Shown in pieces: positions 41,741-49,915 of a stretch of 64,000 nucleotides of DNA. The translations under genes and the position numbers were made by a program. Within the stretch, counting starts at the first letter, position 1. The number at the start of each line of letters is the position of its first letter. The DNA is taken from positions 682,001 through 746,000 of the forward strand of contig CAVQAW010000010.1 in assembly GCA_963710535.1 (NCBI GenBank), in the 5' to 3' direction. This stretch comes from Pelagihabitans sp963710535. Lineage in GTDB: Bacteria > Bacteroidota > Bacteroidia > Flavobacteriales > Flavobacteriaceae. The notes beneath the pieces were generated by a model. The model did not search any database. It was not told where the DNA came from and worked only from the letters and a program-made list of their open reading frames with translations.

Positions 41741-44491
41741 ATGCGCAGTTTTATAGAAGAAGTGGTCACCGAAGCATCAAGGAAATATGGATCTTTGGAA
41801 CCGCTTATTTTTGTCCTCCCCAGTAAAAGGGCCGGTACGTTCATGCGCCGGGCCATTTCGAAATCGGCTGTTAAAACCATCTTTGCCCCTACCATCTTCA
41901 GTATTGAAGAATTTGTATCCCATGTGGCAAACTTATCCTACGCCACCAATACAGAGCAGCTTTTTGCGCTTTACCAGACCTATTCCGAATACGCAAAGGG
42001 CGAAAAAGAAAGTTTTCATTCCTTTTCCTTATGGGGCCAAACCTTGCTGCAAGACTTTAACGAAATCGATCGGTACCTGATCGACCCCAAAAAATTGTTT
42101 TCCAATCTGGGAGCCGTTCAGGAAATGAACATTTGGTCGCCTGAAGCCAAAAAGACCCAAATGATGGAAAATTACCTGTCGTTCTGGAACAATTTGGAAA
42201 CCCTCTACTTCCATTTCAATAGGGCCTTATTGGCCAAGGGCACGGGCACCCAAGGCCTGGTGTATCGCGAAGCCAACACCAAGCTGCAATCCTATATCGA
42301 TGAAAATAAAGTCCAGCCACATCTTTTTATCGGCTTCAATGCCCTCAACAATTCGGAAAAACAGCTCATACAAACCCTCTTGGCCGAAACCCCATCAACG
42401 ATCTATTGGGACATTGATCCTTATTTTTTGGAAGACCCCATCCATGATGCGGGATTTTTTATCAGGCAACATCAAAAGACATGGCCTTCGCTTAAAAATC
42501 AGCCGCTAAACGGCTTGGGGAACCATTATCTAAAAGAAAAGCACATTGAGGTCATCGGGGTGCCGGGCAATATTTCCCAGGCCAAATATGTCGGCAAGCT
42601 GCTGAAACAGCTAAAGCGCGCCGAGGGAGACCCCTTAAAGACCACTGCAGTGGTGCTCGGGGATGAATCTTTGTTGAATCCCATCCTGAATTCCATCCCC
42701 GAAACGGTCACGGAAGTGAACATTACCATGGGCCTTCCCCTTTCCAAAATCCCATTGGCCAGTTTGTTTGCCCAATTCTTCCGTCTATATATCAACAAAG
42801 AGGCGCAAGGATGGTTCTACCAACCGCTCCTGGGCTTTTTATCGCATCCGTATCTGAATGTGCTATGGGCCGATGAACCTCTTAACCAGGCGAAGCTATT
42901 GGCCGAAGAGATTCGGAAAAACAACCACACCTATATCGGGGCCCAAACCATGAGAACGATCACAAAAAATGATGTTGCGATCGAGCTGTTGTTTGTTGAC
43001 GACCCCAAGGGGCCGAAAGACCTTGTCGAGCGCTGTTTGGCCCTTATCCTTAAGTTGAAGGACAAAACATCGCGGAAGACCGATTCGCTTTCCCTGGAAT
43101 ATTTGTACCGTTTTCACAGGCTCTTCAATCAATTGCTGAATTTGATTACCGCACATCCCTTTATCGATGACGTGAAATCGCTCTCGAGTCTGTACAATGA
43201 ATTGTTGTCTACCGAAACCCTCGATTTTAAAGGTGAACCTTTGCAGGGTTTACAAATCATGGGCATGCTTGAAAGCCGTAACCTCGATTTTGAGACCATC
43301 ATTCTCACTTCGGTGAACGAAGGCATTCTCCCCTCGGGCAAATCGAACAATTCTTTTATCCCCTTCGATTTAAAAAAATACTTTGGCTTACCGACCTATA
43401 AAGAAAAAGATGCCATCTACACCTACCATTTTTACAGATTACTGCAAAGGGCCAAAAACATCTACTTGCTTTACAACACCGAGCCCGATGTTTTGGAGGG
43501 CGGGGAAATGAGCAGGTTGATCCGCCAGTTATTGAGCGATGAGAACAAAAAAAATGACATCACCGAACGCATCGCAGCACCGCTGCTCTCGCCAGCAATC
43601 TACCAAGGGGAAGTGATCGAGAAGGATGAAGGTTTGATGGAACTGATCAAAAACCATGCGATGCAAGGCTTTTCGCCCAGTTCCCTGAGCAATTACATCA
43701 TGGATCCCATCTCCTTCTATAAAAGAAACCTATTAAAAATAGAGGATGTGGCGGAGGTAGAGGAAACCGTGGCCGCAAATACCTTTGGCACCATCGTGCA
43801 CGATAGTCTGGAAGCCCTTTATACACCATTTATTGGAAGCCTACTGAGCAAGGAAGGGCTCATGAAGGCAAAATCGGAGGTCAAGGAGGTCGTGGCCCTA
43901 AATTTTGCCAAAAGCATGTTGGGCGGCGACATGGGGAAGGGCAAAAACCTCTTGGTTTACAACGTTTTGGTGCGCTACGTGGAAAATTTTATCGATGGGG
44001 AAATAGGGGAAGTAGAACGGCACGACATCAAGATCCTCGGCCTGGAGCAAAAATTGAAGATGACACTGGATATTCCAGGGATTCCCTTTCCGGTTGCCTT
44101 AAAGGGCAAGCTAGACCGTATCGACAGCAGAGATGGCACTTTGCGAATTATCGATTATAAAACGGGCAAGGTAGAAATAAAAAATGTTGAAATCGTCGAT
44201 TGGCCTTCCATCGTCGAAGATTATGCCCATAGCAAGGGTTTTCAGTTGCTCTGCTATGCCGCCATGTACCATGCAAGCACCAAAGTTGATGGCCTGGAAG
44301 CGGGAATCATCTCTTTCAAGGGATTACAATCGGGACTTTTAAAATTTTCCAAAAAAGACAAGGCAGGCCAAGGTGCCAAAAAAGAAAGTTTGATCGACAC
44401 GGAAACGCTGGCCGCATTCATGCCTCAGCTATTTAAGTTGATTACGGAAATCTGCGATTCCAAAGTTCCTTTCAGGGAAAAGGAAATTTAG
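41741..44491 (+). CDS. AddB-like PD-(D/E)XK nuclease/helicase-fold protein
   Basis: The start at ATG 41741 (MRSFIEEVVTEASRKYG) is preferred over a TTG six bases upstream. The 916-residue protein has an inactive helicase-like N-terminal half and a C-terminal PD-(D/E)XK nuclease with KGKLDRIDSRDGTLRIIDYKTGK. Before the nuclease, FSPSSLSNYIMDPISFYKRNLLKI occupies the place where Firmicutes AddB has an iron-sulfur Cys; no Cys is present here, so the cluster is probably absent. It should partner the AddA-like protein at 35.9 kb in break processing. Confidence 0.88.
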   Translation: MRSFIEEVVTEASRKYGSLEPLIFVLPSKRAGTFMRRAISKSAVKTIFAPTIFSIEEFVSHVANLSYATNTEQLFALYQTYSEYAKGEKESFHSFSLWGQTLLQDFNEIDRYLIDPKKLFSNLGAVQEMNIWSPEAKKTQMMENYLSFWNNLETLYFHFNRALLAKGTGTQGLVYREANTKLQSYIDENKVQPHLFIGFNALNNSEKQLIQTLLAETPSTIYWDIDPYFLEDPIHDAGFFIRQHQKTWPSLKNQPLNGLGNHYLKEKHIEVIGVPGNISQAKYVGKLLKQLKRAEGDPLKTTAVVLGDESLLNPILNSIPETVTEVNITMGLPLSKIPLASLFAQFFRLYINKEAQGWFYQPLLGFLSHPYLNVLWADEPLNQAKLLAEEIRKNNHTYIGAQTMRTITKNDVAIELLFVDDPKGPKDLVERCLALILKLKDKTSRKTDSLSLEYLYRFHRLFNQLLNLITAHPFIDDVKSLSSLYNELLSTETLDFKGEPLQGLQIMGMLESRNLDFETIILTSVNEGILPSGKSNNSFIPFDLKKYFGLPTYKEKDAIYTYHFYRLLQRAKNIYLLYNTEPDVLEGGEMSRLIRQLLSDENKKNDITERIAAPLLSPAIYQGEVIEKDEGLMELIKNHAMQGFSPSSLSNYIMDPISFYKRNLLKIEDVAEVEETVAANTFGTIVHDSLEALYTPFIGSLLSKEGLMKAKSEVKEVVALNFAKSMLGGDMGKGKNLLVYNVLVRYVENFIDGEIGEVERHDIKILGLEQKLKMTLDIPGIPFPVALKGKLDRIDSRDGTLRIIDYKTGKVEIKNVEIVDWPSIVEDYAHSKGFQLLCYAAMYHASTKVDGLEAGIISFKGLQSGLLKFSKKDKAGQGAKKESLIDTETLAAFMPQLFKLITEICDSKVPFREKEI

Positions 44492-44493
44492 GC

Positions 44494-45204
44494 CTATTTC
44501 AAATCAGGCCTTGTCGGGCGCACCTCGATTTTGCTGGGCAAGGTTCGTGGGTTGATCTTCAGCAGATCCAGCACCAAATCCCCAATATCCTCGGGTTGTA
44601 TCTTCCAGGCATCGCTTTCGTCGGGTTCGTGGTCGTTAAAGTGGGTCGCGACCGATCCGGGCATGATGGTCGACACCTTGATGTCGAACTTTCTAAGATC
44701 CAACATCGCCGCCTGGGTAAAACCGACCACCCCGAATTTCGTGGCATTGTAACCGGCGCCGGAAGCAAAAAAGTTGGTCCCTGCCAAACTGGCCAGGGTA
44801 ATGTAATAGCCCTTCGATTTTTTAAGCGCCTCGACACTCGCCTTTAAGGTATGGAACACCCCATTGAGGTTGGTGTCGATCATTTGGTGCCAATGCGCTT
44901 CCGACATTTCATCGATCGGGGCAAAATGGCCTACACCCGCATTGGCCAGTACCACATCTACTTGCCCCCATTTTTCAAGGATTCGCTTTATAGCCTGCTG
45001 TTCGTCACCATGTTTTGAAACATCCGACTGCAGTGCCATCACCCTGCTTTCGTTCCCCAAGGACGAGGCCGCCTTTTCCACCGTTTTAAGCGTTCTGCCA
45101 CTGATGGCCACCCGCATTCCCGCATCCAACAATTTCTTGGCAACGCCCAGGCCAATGCCCTTGGAACCTCCCGTGATATAAGCTACTTTGTCTTTTAAAT
45201 CCAT
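44494..45204 (-). CDS. Short-chain dehydrogenase/reductase
   Basis: A 236-residue NAD(P)-dependent oxidoreductase with the classical SDR pattern: the nucleotide loop ITGGSKGIGLG near residue 10, LANAGVG, the catalytic Ser in ITLASLAG, and YNATKFG with Tyr and Lys. It resembles the 3-ketoacyl-ACP reductase and sepiapterin reductase groups; the substrate is unknown. It ends 2 nt from the convergent AddB-like gene. Confidence 0.92.
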   Translation of the reverse strand: MDLKDKVAYITGGSKGIGLGVAKKLLDAGMRVAISGRTLKTVEKAASSLGNESRVMALQSDVSKHGDEQQAIKRILEKWGQVDVVLANAGVGHFAPIDEMSEAHWHQMIDTNLNGVFHTLKASVEALKKSKGYYITLASLAGTNFFASGAGYNATKFGVVGFTQAAMLDLRKFDIKVSTIMPGSVATHFNDHEPDESDAWKIQPEDIGDLVLDLLKINPRTLPSKIEVRPTRPDLK

Positions 45205-45420
45205 GGTGATAAATTTTTATAAAGATAATTCCCCGACCCAAAGGATAAAAATGAAGCTTGTTATACTTTTCCCAAAAGTCAAGGTCTTTGGATGACGACC
45301 GAACCGCGGTGGCATAGTGCATTCATTTATCGGTAGTTCGGCACCGCAAAGTGTGATCGAATAAATCAAATTTGGTATCTTTCGAGAACCCCCTATCGCA
45401 AATTTTTTATTTTCAAAAGT

Positions 45421-46539
45421 ATGGGCAAAAGGTGCAGGGCAGCCATAGCAAATGGCAAGGGAGGTTTTGAGGTGGGGGACATCGTCGTTCATGAACCCCT
45501 TGAGGATGAAGTATTGGTCGCGATCAAAGCAGCGGGCCTCTGCCACACCGATCATGATTCGTTGTTCTGGGGGAAGCCCCTGGTGATGGGCCATGAAGGG
45601 GCGGGTATTGTCGCTGCAGTCGGGGACCGCGTCACCCATGTAAAGGCGGGCGATTCGGTCATCTTGAATTGGGCCACGCCCTGTGGCCAGTGTTTTCAAT
45701 GCCTGCTGGGGAATCGGCATCTCTGTGAACAAAACTCACCGGTCATCGCCGGCAGTAACGGTTATACCAAGGGCCACGCCCATTTGGAGGGGACCCTTTG
45801 GCAGGGCACACCCATTGAGCGATCGTTCAACCTGGGCACCCTGTCGGAATATACCTTAGTCAAAGCGTCGGCGGTGGTCAAGAATCCTTCTCCGACCCTC
45901 TCCTTTGCCTCGGCCAGCATCATCAGTTGTGGGGTGATGACCGGTTATGGTTCCGTTATCAACTCGGCCAAGGTGAAAGCGGGGAGTTCGGTAGTGGTTC
46001 TGGGTGTGGGCGGGGTAGGCATCAGCGTGATACAGGGGGCCAGGATCGCCAGGGCCGGGATGATCATCGCCATCGATATCAACGAAGGCCGCTTGGCGAT
46101 GTCGAAAGACTTTGGGGCCACCCATATCATCAAAGCGCACACAGACGACAAAGGTCTTTTGGAGGCTGCCAAAAAGGTCAAAAAGCTGACCCAGGGCCGC
46201 GGGGCCGATTATGCGTTCGAATGCACCGCCGTCCCGGAACTGGGGGTGGCCCCTTTGGCCATGGTGAGGAACGCCGGTATGGCGATACAGGTGAGCGGGG
46301 TGGAACAGGTCATCGCCGTCGACATGAACCTCTTCGAATGGGACAAAATATACCTGAACCCGCTCTATGGCGGCTGCAACCCCGGTATCGACTTTCCACA
46401 GATCGTTCGCTACTATGAGGCCGGGGAAATGAAGTTGGATGAAATGGTGACCAGGACCTATGCCTTGGAAAATGTACAACAGGCCTTCGACGATATGCTT
46501 TCGGGAAAAAACGCCAAAGGGGTGATCACCTTTGAATAA
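45421..46539 (+). CDS. Zinc-dependent alcohol dehydrogenase
   Basis: A 372-residue medium-chain dehydrogenase. The catalytic zinc site shows Cys in GLCHTDHD and His-Glu in GHEGAGIVAAVG; the structural zinc loop has four Cys in CGQCFQCLLGNRHLC; the cofactor fold is LGVGGVGISVIQGARIARA. It resembles class III-like aldehyde-handling dehydrogenases, though the N-terminus is atypical (MGKRCRAAIANG). It pairs with the esterase that begins 14 nt downstream, a layout that recalls formaldehyde detoxification (dehydrogenase plus S-formylglutathione-type hydrolase), but thiol specificity is not shown. The DNA is visibly richer in G+C than its neighbours. Confidence 0.9.
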   Translation: MGKRCRAAIANGKGGFEVGDIVVHEPLEDEVLVAIKAAGLCHTDHDSLFWGKPLVMGHEGAGIVAAVGDRVTHVKAGDSVILNWATPCGQCFQCLLGNRHLCEQNSPVIAGSNGYTKGHAHLEGTLWQGTPIERSFNLGTLSEYTLVKASAVVKNPSPTLSFASASIISCGVMTGYGSVINSAKVKAGSSVVVLGVGGVGISVIQGARIARAGMIIAIDINEGRLAMSKDFGATHIIKAHTDDKGLLEAAKKVKKLTQGRGADYAFECTAVPELGVAPLAMVRNAGMAIQVSGVEQVIAVDMNLFEWDKIYLNPLYGGCNPGIDFPQIVRYYEAGEMKLDEMVTRTYALENVQQAFDDMLSGKNAKGVITFE

Positions 46540-46553
46540 AACAGCACTGTACC

Positions 46554-47357
46554 ATGACCTCCAGATTCAGAACCACCAAAATCTCCAATCCCCAATTCGA
46601 GAGCGACCATTTGAGGTTCATCACCATCAAAACCGATCATCTGAAGGGCCGTGGCGATATTTGCGTTTTTGTGCCCCCAGGCAACGATTTGAAGAATATC
46701 CCCTTGGTAATATTGTTGCACGGTGTGTATGGCAGTTCCTGGTCCTGGGCCCTGAACGGGGGGGTGCACCGCACGGCCCTCGACATGATCCGTTCGGCGG
46801 CCATTGCCCCCATGGCAATCGCGATGCCCTCGGATGGCCTTTGGGGCGACGGCTCGGGCTATACGGCGCACCATGGGCTCGATTTTGAGCGCTGGATCGT
46901 CGACGATGTGCCCGCCGCGGTAATGGAACATATCGAAGGCGTCACCGAGGCGTCGCCATGTTTCATTGCCGGACTATCCATGGGCGGTTTTGGCGCCTTG
47001 CGGCTGGGCATCAAATACGGAGAACGTTTCAAGGCCGTTTCGGCCCATTCGGCGATGACCCATTTCGATCAGATGAAGCTGTTCGTGGAGGAGCCCATCG
47101 AAGCACTGATCGCCCACGGGGCCACGAACGAGGGCATCTGGGACCTGGTGCAAAGGGCCCAGGGCAAGCTGCCCCCCTTGCGCTTCGATTGCGGCAAGCA
47201 AGACCTACTGCTCGACCACAACCGAAAATTGCACGCCCAGATGAAAAAGGCGGGGATACCACACAGTTATGAAGAATTCGAGGGCGGGCACGAATGGGCC
47301 TATTGGCAGGAGCATGTGAAGGACAGCCTTAGGTTTTTCAATGCCGTGGAGCCTTGA
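46554..47357 (+). CDS. Esterase D/tributyrin esterase-like alpha/beta hydrolase
   Basis: A 267-residue alpha/beta hydrolase with the oxyanion region LLHGVYGSSWSWALNGG, the nucleophile elbow GLSMGGFGALRLG, a likely Asp in RFDCGKQDLLLD, and the catalytic His in EFEGGHEWAYW. Such proteins hydrolyse short esters or S-formylglutathione. It lies 14 nt after the alcohol dehydrogenase and is closed by a strong terminator. It has the same G+C-rich codon use as the dehydrogenase, so both may have arrived together. Confidence 0.88.
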   Translation: MTSRFRTTKISNPQFESDHLRFITIKTDHLKGRGDICVFVPPGNDLKNIPLVILLHGVYGSSWSWALNGGVHRTALDMIRSAAIAPMAIAMPSDGLWGDGSGYTAHHGLDFERWIVDDVPAAVMEHIEGVTEASPCFIAGLSMGGFGALRLGIKYGERFKAVSAHSAMTHFDQMKLFVEEPIEALIAHGATNEGIWDLVQRAQGKLPPLRFDCGKQDLLLDHNRKLHAQMKKAGIPHSYEEFEGGHEWAYWQEHVKDSLRFFNAVEP

Positions 47358-47387
47358 GCATCGCCACTGTGATGCAACGGGAAACCC

Positions 47388-47428
47388 TTTCTTTATCCCA
47401 AAGGCTATTGGGATAAAGAAATATTTTT
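47388..47428 (+). terminator. Strong terminator after the esterase gene
   Basis: TTTCTTTATCCCAA (47388-47401) pairs perfectly with TTGGGATAAAGAAA (47408-47421) around AGGCTA and TATTTTTAT follows. It marks the end of the core-like unit. Confidence 0.8.
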
Positions 47429-47443
47429 ATACGCATATAACGA

Positions 47444-48061
47444 GTTGGCAACAAGCTAAAAAAATGACATTTTAACAAAAATAATCAGACAAAAGCATAT
47501 GAAGGAAATCGAAGATTTTTTTGAATACTATAAAAATGCAGTTTGGCAAAAAGATGCAACCATGTTATTAAAACTATACGCTAATGAGGTTATGTCATTT
47601 GACATGTGGGACATAGGGTACTATAAAACCCTTAATGAATGGACACCCGAAATTGAAAATTGGCTATCCTCATGAGAATAATGAAAGTGAAGCCGCTCGG
47701 AGAAAAAGAATGAAATAAAAAATCGAAGACACTTGGGAGAAGAAAAAGTGAAAGTTGACTTTGAAATGATTAAAGTGTTCAAATCAGATACAAATGGATT
47801 TGCATGTGGATTAATAGAATTTCAAGCTATAAATACTCAAGGGGCAGTATTAAGGAAAATGAAAAATAGAATTACTGTCGGATTTTCAAGATTCAAAAAT
47901 GGCTGGAAAGTGGTTCATCAACATGTTTCGGCACCCGTAACCTCTGAAAATCTTACTGCCATTTTGGATTTATAAATGATTTTATAAAAATAATTATGAA
48001 ATGGCAGAAAACTAAATTCGGGAAAGTAAACAATGGTATAACTGAAATGCCCGTTGCCAAC
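47444..48061. mobile_element. AT-rich cassette-like segment bounded by GTTGGCAAC / GTTGCCAAC
   Basis: The 618-nt segment is much poorer in G+C than the DNA to its left and carries one interrupted NTF2/SnoaL-like gene. GTTGGCAAC lies at 47444-47452 and its complement GTTGCCAAC at 48053-48061. Nearly palindromic ends of this form around single AT-rich genes resemble cassette boundaries, but no integron integrase is in the window and the match to the attC core GTTRRRY is not exact. Read as a candidate only. Confidence 0.35.
47499..47975 (+). pseudogene. NTF2/SnoaL-like gene interrupted by a 60-nt in-frame insertion
   Basis: Codons from ATG 47499 encode 58 residues (MKEIEDFFEYYKNAVWQKD to ENWLSS) of a typical SnoaL/NTF2-like N-terminal half. 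The rest of the same domain (LGEEKVKVDFEMIKVFKSD to the C-terminus) resumes at 47733 in the same frame. The 60 bases between (47673-47732) begin with TGA and hold further in-frame stops. The two parts join smoothly as WLSS-LGEEKV when the insert is left out. SnoaL-like proteins bind small molecules or act as small enzymes; here the gene is probably dead, although two separate peptides could be made. Confidence 0.65.
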
Positions 48062-48249
48062 AATGTATAAAAAATTAGGGCTTATAGTCCTTTAACAAAG
48101 GCTTGGGCGTATTTATGAAGTTGCCAAATCTCTTGATTTGGCTTTCAGAAAAATACGTTGAAAACAAAATACAAAAGCTTTGGCTTGTGGCCAAACAGAA
48201 AAGTCATCGCTTGCCAACCGCCCTACTTTTCTCATAATAGACGTTATGC
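48053..48249. repeat. Structured attC-like tail of the cassette
   Basis: It begins GTTGCCAACAATGTATAAAAA and ends CATAATAGACGTTATGC; the two ends are imperfect inverted copies. Inside, GCCAAATC (48122-48129) and GATTTGGC (48134-48141) form a perfect 8-bp hairpin. The region has no plausible gene. It behaves like a long imperfect hairpin at a cassette end. Confidence 0.4.
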
Positions 48250-48330
48250 TCCAATATTCCTAAACTATCCAACGTCTCCAAAGCCATGTTGCATGTGGCG
48301 TTTTGGAATGGAAACCGAAAAAGGAAAGTA

Positions 48331-48374
48331 CGCTTGCCAACCCTTCAACTATTTCATGATGATCGGCGTTATAT
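48331..48374. repeat. Second, shorter copy of the cassette tail, at the atuA junction
   Basis: CGCTTGCCAACC ... GGCGTTATATCC matches the last 43 nt of the first tail (CGCTTGCCAACC ... GACGTTATGCTCC, 48209-48252). The copies are about 121 nt apart, with no gene between. The AtuA-like coding sequence starts immediately after this copy, so the junction probably cut that gene. Confidence 0.4.
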
Positions 48375-48379
48375 CCTAA

Positions 48380-49597
48380 AATTTTGCCCAGAAAGAAAAG
48401 CAAAAAGACCCGGAGAAGGGCTACAACCAATGCCGGAATACCGTTGGAGAAAATTCTGCTTGGCTTAAGCACAAGGTCAAAATCATCAGCAATATGGGGG
48501 CTGCCAACCCATCTGGGGCCGTTGATGCCATTTATGGGTTGGCCGAAAAGCTCGGGCTCCAGGGCATAAAGATCATCGCTGTTTTGGGCGATGACATTTC
48601 CGGCGATATTCATGGCTATCTCGACCATATCATCTTGGAAAACGGAGCCCCGCTAAGAAGCCTAAAAGACGATATTATTTCAGCAAATGCTTATTTGGGC
48701 ATCGATGGCATCCTCATGGCCTTGAAAGAAAATGCCGATGTGATCATTACCGGCAGGGTGGCGGACCCCTCGCTCTTTCTGGCCCCGATGGTTCATGAAT
48801 TCGAATGGAGCAAAAGCGATTATGATAAACTGGGCAAAGGAACGCTGCTGGGCCATTTGCTTGAATGTGCCGGACAGGTCACCGGGGGATATTTCGCAGA
48901 TCCAGGGAAAAAGGAAGTCCCGGATTTAGGGGATTTGGGGTTCCCCTTTGTGGAGGTTTTGGAAAATGGGGATGCCTTTATCTCAAAGGTCCCAGGGACA
49001 GGGGGTGTCGTGAACATAGGATGTTGTACCGAGCAATTGCTCTATGAGATACACGACCCCGGGAAATATATTACTCCAGATTGTACTGCCGATTTTTCGA
49101 AGGTCGATTTTGTCCAGGCTCGGAAAGATCAGGTAACGATCCGAGGAGGTACGGGCACCAAGGCCACCGAAACGTATAAGGTAAGCGTTGGCTATGCCAA
49201 TGGCTATGTTGGAGTCGGTGAAATAAGCTATGGGGGGCCAAATTGCATTGAGAGAGCGAAACTTGCTTCGGAAATAATCATTGAAAGGTTCCAAAGACAG
49301 CAAATACAGATCGAGTCTTTGAAGGTTGACTTTATCGGTGTAAATTCACTTTTTCACACCGACATATTTCCAGAACACCCGGTACCGGAGTTAAGGCTTC
49401 GAATCGCGGCCAAAACACAAAGTTGGGCCGACGCCCAAAAAATTGGGAATGAGGTGGAAGCCCTATATACAAATGGTCCTGCAGGCGGTGGCGGGGCCAC
49501 AAAGTCGACCGAAGAAATCGTTTCCGTCGCCTCTATTCTAATACCGAAGAACACTGTAAGAACCGAGCTGATCATCAAACAAATAAAGGAACAATGA
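48380..49597 (+). pseudogene. AtuA-family (acyclic terpene utilization-type) gene, N-terminus lost and frameshifted
   Basis: From ATG 48494 an open frame encodes 367 residues typical of AtuA/DUF1446 proteins (SNMGAANPSGAV, ITGRVADPSLFLAPM, GHLLECAGQVTGGYFADPG, GGPAGGGGATKS-like end). The family normally has about 80-100 further N-terminal residues. Remnants of these lie upstream in three frames: DPEKGYN in the main frame, PMPEYR one base on, LEKILLGL another base on, then KHKVKIIS back in frame. No intact start remains. A truncated protein may still be made from 48494. The family acts on terpenoid CoA esters or similar hydroxy acids; its role here is unknown. Confidence 0.75.
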
Positions 49598-49902
49598 AAC
49601 TCTGGGAAATAGCACATTCACGATCGGGCGACAAAGGCAATATTTCAAATATTTCCCTGATCGTTTATGATAAAAACCACTTTGCGCTTGTAGAGAAGAT
49701 GGTAACCCCTGAAGCGGTTAAAACCTGGTTTTCCGATAGGGTCGAAGGAAAGGTGCAACGCTACGAACTTCCCCAATTGGGGGCATTGAATTTTGTGATG
49801 CACGATGCCTTGTCGGGAGGGGTAACCAGTTCGATTACCCTTGACAAGCATGGAAAAAGTCTGAGCTCGCATTTATTGGACATGGAAATTGACATAAGCT
49901 AA
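49594..49902 (+). CDS. AtuA-associated small C-terminal-type domain protein
   Basis: A 102-residue protein starting MKLWEIAHSRSGDKGNISN and ending HLLDMEIDIS. It is the small domain found fused to, or next to, AtuA-type proteins, with the conserved HSRSGDKG stretch. Its ATG overlaps the stop of the AtuA-like frame by four bases (ATGA), so translation was coupled. It appears intact, but its partner is damaged, so it may have lost its use. Confidence 0.78.
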   Translation: MKLWEIAHSRSGDKGNISNISLIVYDKNHFALVEKMVTPEAVKTWFSDRVEGKVQRYELPQLGALNFVMHDALSGGVTSSITLDKHGKSLSSHLLDMEIDIS

Positions 49903-49915
49903 ACCATTTTAAGAC

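Noticed and set aside
47673..47732. T4 gene 60-type translational bypass of the 60-nt segment
   Set aside because: No matching take-off and landing codons flank the gap, and no take-off hairpin is apparent. Plain insertion is simpler.
48158..48569. Several short frames between the cassette tail and the AtuA-like gene
   Set aside because: They run through structured repeats and through the frameshifted AtuA stub; none has a plausible start or family resemblance.
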